A stretch of DNA of 64,000 nt from Vigna angularis (taxonomy: Eukaryota > Streptophyta > Magnoliopsida > Fabales > Fabaceae): NCBI RefSeq assembly GCF_016808095.1, contig NC_068977.1, positions 6,384,479 to 6,448,478 on the forward strand, written 5' to 3'. How positions within the stretch are numbered: the stretch's first letter is position 1; each line of letters starts with the position of its first letter. Under the pieces are notes generated by a model. The model did no database searches, had not been told where the DNA came from, and worked only from the letters and a program-made list of their open reading frames with translations. Positions 63,140 through 64,000 of this stretch are shown here, piece after piece. A program made the position numbers and the translations under genes.

Positions 63140-63576
63140 AATCTCTAAGGAATCCAAGATCAGGTGACTCTAATAGAAGACCTGTTCAGCCAGTTGAAGA
63201 GACATTTTGTACTTTATTTAGGGACACTTTCTATACTTAGATAATGGGATTAATTGTACAAAAGTGACACTAACAGTAGAATTTATTATTGTTTTAGCTT
63301 TACAGAATTGGATGTAGTCTCTTTTTGAACGAAGAAATGTTTATACATAAAAATGTCTACATGTAGTTCATAATAACATATACATTAACAATGATAGTAC
63401 AATACAAACTCAAAGGAAATAAAGAAAAAAAAAGCTACATAACATAGTGTTGTTTTGACGCTATAGAATAAAAAGACACGTAAACAAGAAATCCAATCGC
63501 TTGAAAATATTGCCAAGGTTTTGCGAGAGTTTTCTCCAACATAAAATATGCATAAATTAAATTTAAATGGCAATTC
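63140..63576. repeat. 3' flank of UGT-F, copy of the UGT-E 3' flank
   Basis: This matches 53881-54384 up to the stop codon of UGT-F, with small indels. The two 3' ends are 9192 bp apart, giving the approximate size of the duplicated unit. Confidence 0.85.
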
Positions 63577-64000
63577 CTACTGTTTAAGCCACTTGACAAA
63601 CCTATTAAAGTTATCCAATGATGCACCACCTTTGACTATGTTGTTCATGACTTTCTCCTTCAACTCAAGAGACCTTGATTTTGTGTTCTCATCACTAAGG
63701 ATTTGGTCCACTTTCAATTTTACCTCTTTGCATGACACAAGTCCATTTTGGTCTTCGTCAAACCCCAATCCAACCTTCAACTCATCACAAATGTATCTTC
63801 TGTTCTGAATTTGGTCTGCAAAATATGGCCAACACAAGAAAGGTACCCCATTGGACAAACCTTCTATGGTAGAATTCCAACCACAGTGAGTGACAAAACA
63901 TGCTATGGCAGGGTGGCTTAAAACCTTTTGTTGAGGAGCCCAACTAACTATCTTACCTTTATGTCCTTTGAATTCATGAGGGTATTTCATTTTATTATCT
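63577..64000 (-). CDS. UGT83A1-like: UGT-F: UDP-glycosyltransferase, UGT83A1-like, partial at window edge
   Basis: Only the C-terminal about 141 residues of exon 2 are in the window; the reading frame stays open to base 64000 (DNKMKYPHEF). It holds the complete PSPG box, from WAPQQKVLSH through HCGWNSTIEG to FADQ, and ends VKWLKQ. It is nearly identical to UGT-E; differences include FADQIQNRRY against FGDQILNKKY, and KVDQILSDEN against KVEQILIDEN. Exon 1 must lie to the right. No break is visible, so it is probably a working gene, but this cannot be shown from the part present. Confidence 0.9.
   Translation of the reverse strand, partial: DNKMKYPHEFKGHKGKIVSWAPQQKVLSHPAIACFVTHCGWNSTIEGLSNGVPFLCWPYFADQIQNRRYICDELKVGLGFDEDQNGLVSCKEVKLKVDQILSDENTKSRSLELKEKVMNNIVKGGASLDNFNRFVKWLKQ

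Overview
This is plant nuclear DNA. It is AT-rich, its genes have canonical GT-AG introns, and it carries plant-type glycosyltransferases and many plant transposon families (CACTA, hAT, Mutator-like, Copia, Gypsy). The style of the genes and repeats suggests a papilionoid legume such as Phaseolus, Vigna or Glycine; this is inference, because no species-diagnostic sequence was found.

The core is a tandem cluster of UGT83A1-like UDP-glycosyltransferase genes, all on the minus strand. Five are complete two-exon models (UGT-A 5952-7865, UGT-B 25323-26825, UGT-C 32300-34655, UGT-D 45732-47268, UGT-E 54385-60843). UGT-F is cut by the right edge (63577-64000), and one broken exon-1 fragment lies at about 24426-24813. 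All five complete genes have one phase-1 intron at the same codon, an N-terminal P-x-x-x-Q-G-H catalytic His motif and an intact 44-residue PSPG box ending in Asp-Gln. Intron sizes are 546, 141, 994, 154 and 5094 bp. UGT-A stands apart in sequence and the broken fragment resembles it; UGT-B to UGT-F form a closer group. UGT-E and UGT-F lie in a duplication of about 9.2 kb that also covers their 3' flanks.

One unrelated housekeeping gene interrupts the cluster on the plus strand: a 13-exon WDR12/YTM1 gene (17302-23796, 435 aa) with an NLE domain and WD40 repeats, which acts in 60S ribosome biogenesis. A telo-box (AAACCCTA) lies about 105 bp upstream of its ATG, as expected for ribosome-biogenesis genes.

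Most of the rest is transposon-derived. It includes a CACTA-type element with a clean AAT duplication (1388-2751), a hAT-type MITE (3035-3725), a decayed Copia element with a second, antisense LTR element nested in it (10670-14300), a Mutator-like MITE with a 10-bp target duplication (28932-29318), and a CACTA element with a transposase remnant and 161-bp tandem repeats (36634-39615). An apparent second, inverted CACTA region (39616-43539) contains broken cytochrome b561 and MATE transporter fragments. A degenerate 27-bp minisatellite (49300-53880) is split by a 2.5-kb solo Gypsy-type LTR, and a gag-only Copia element (55624-58895) sits inside the long intron of UGT-E. I found no RNA genes and no CRISPR array.
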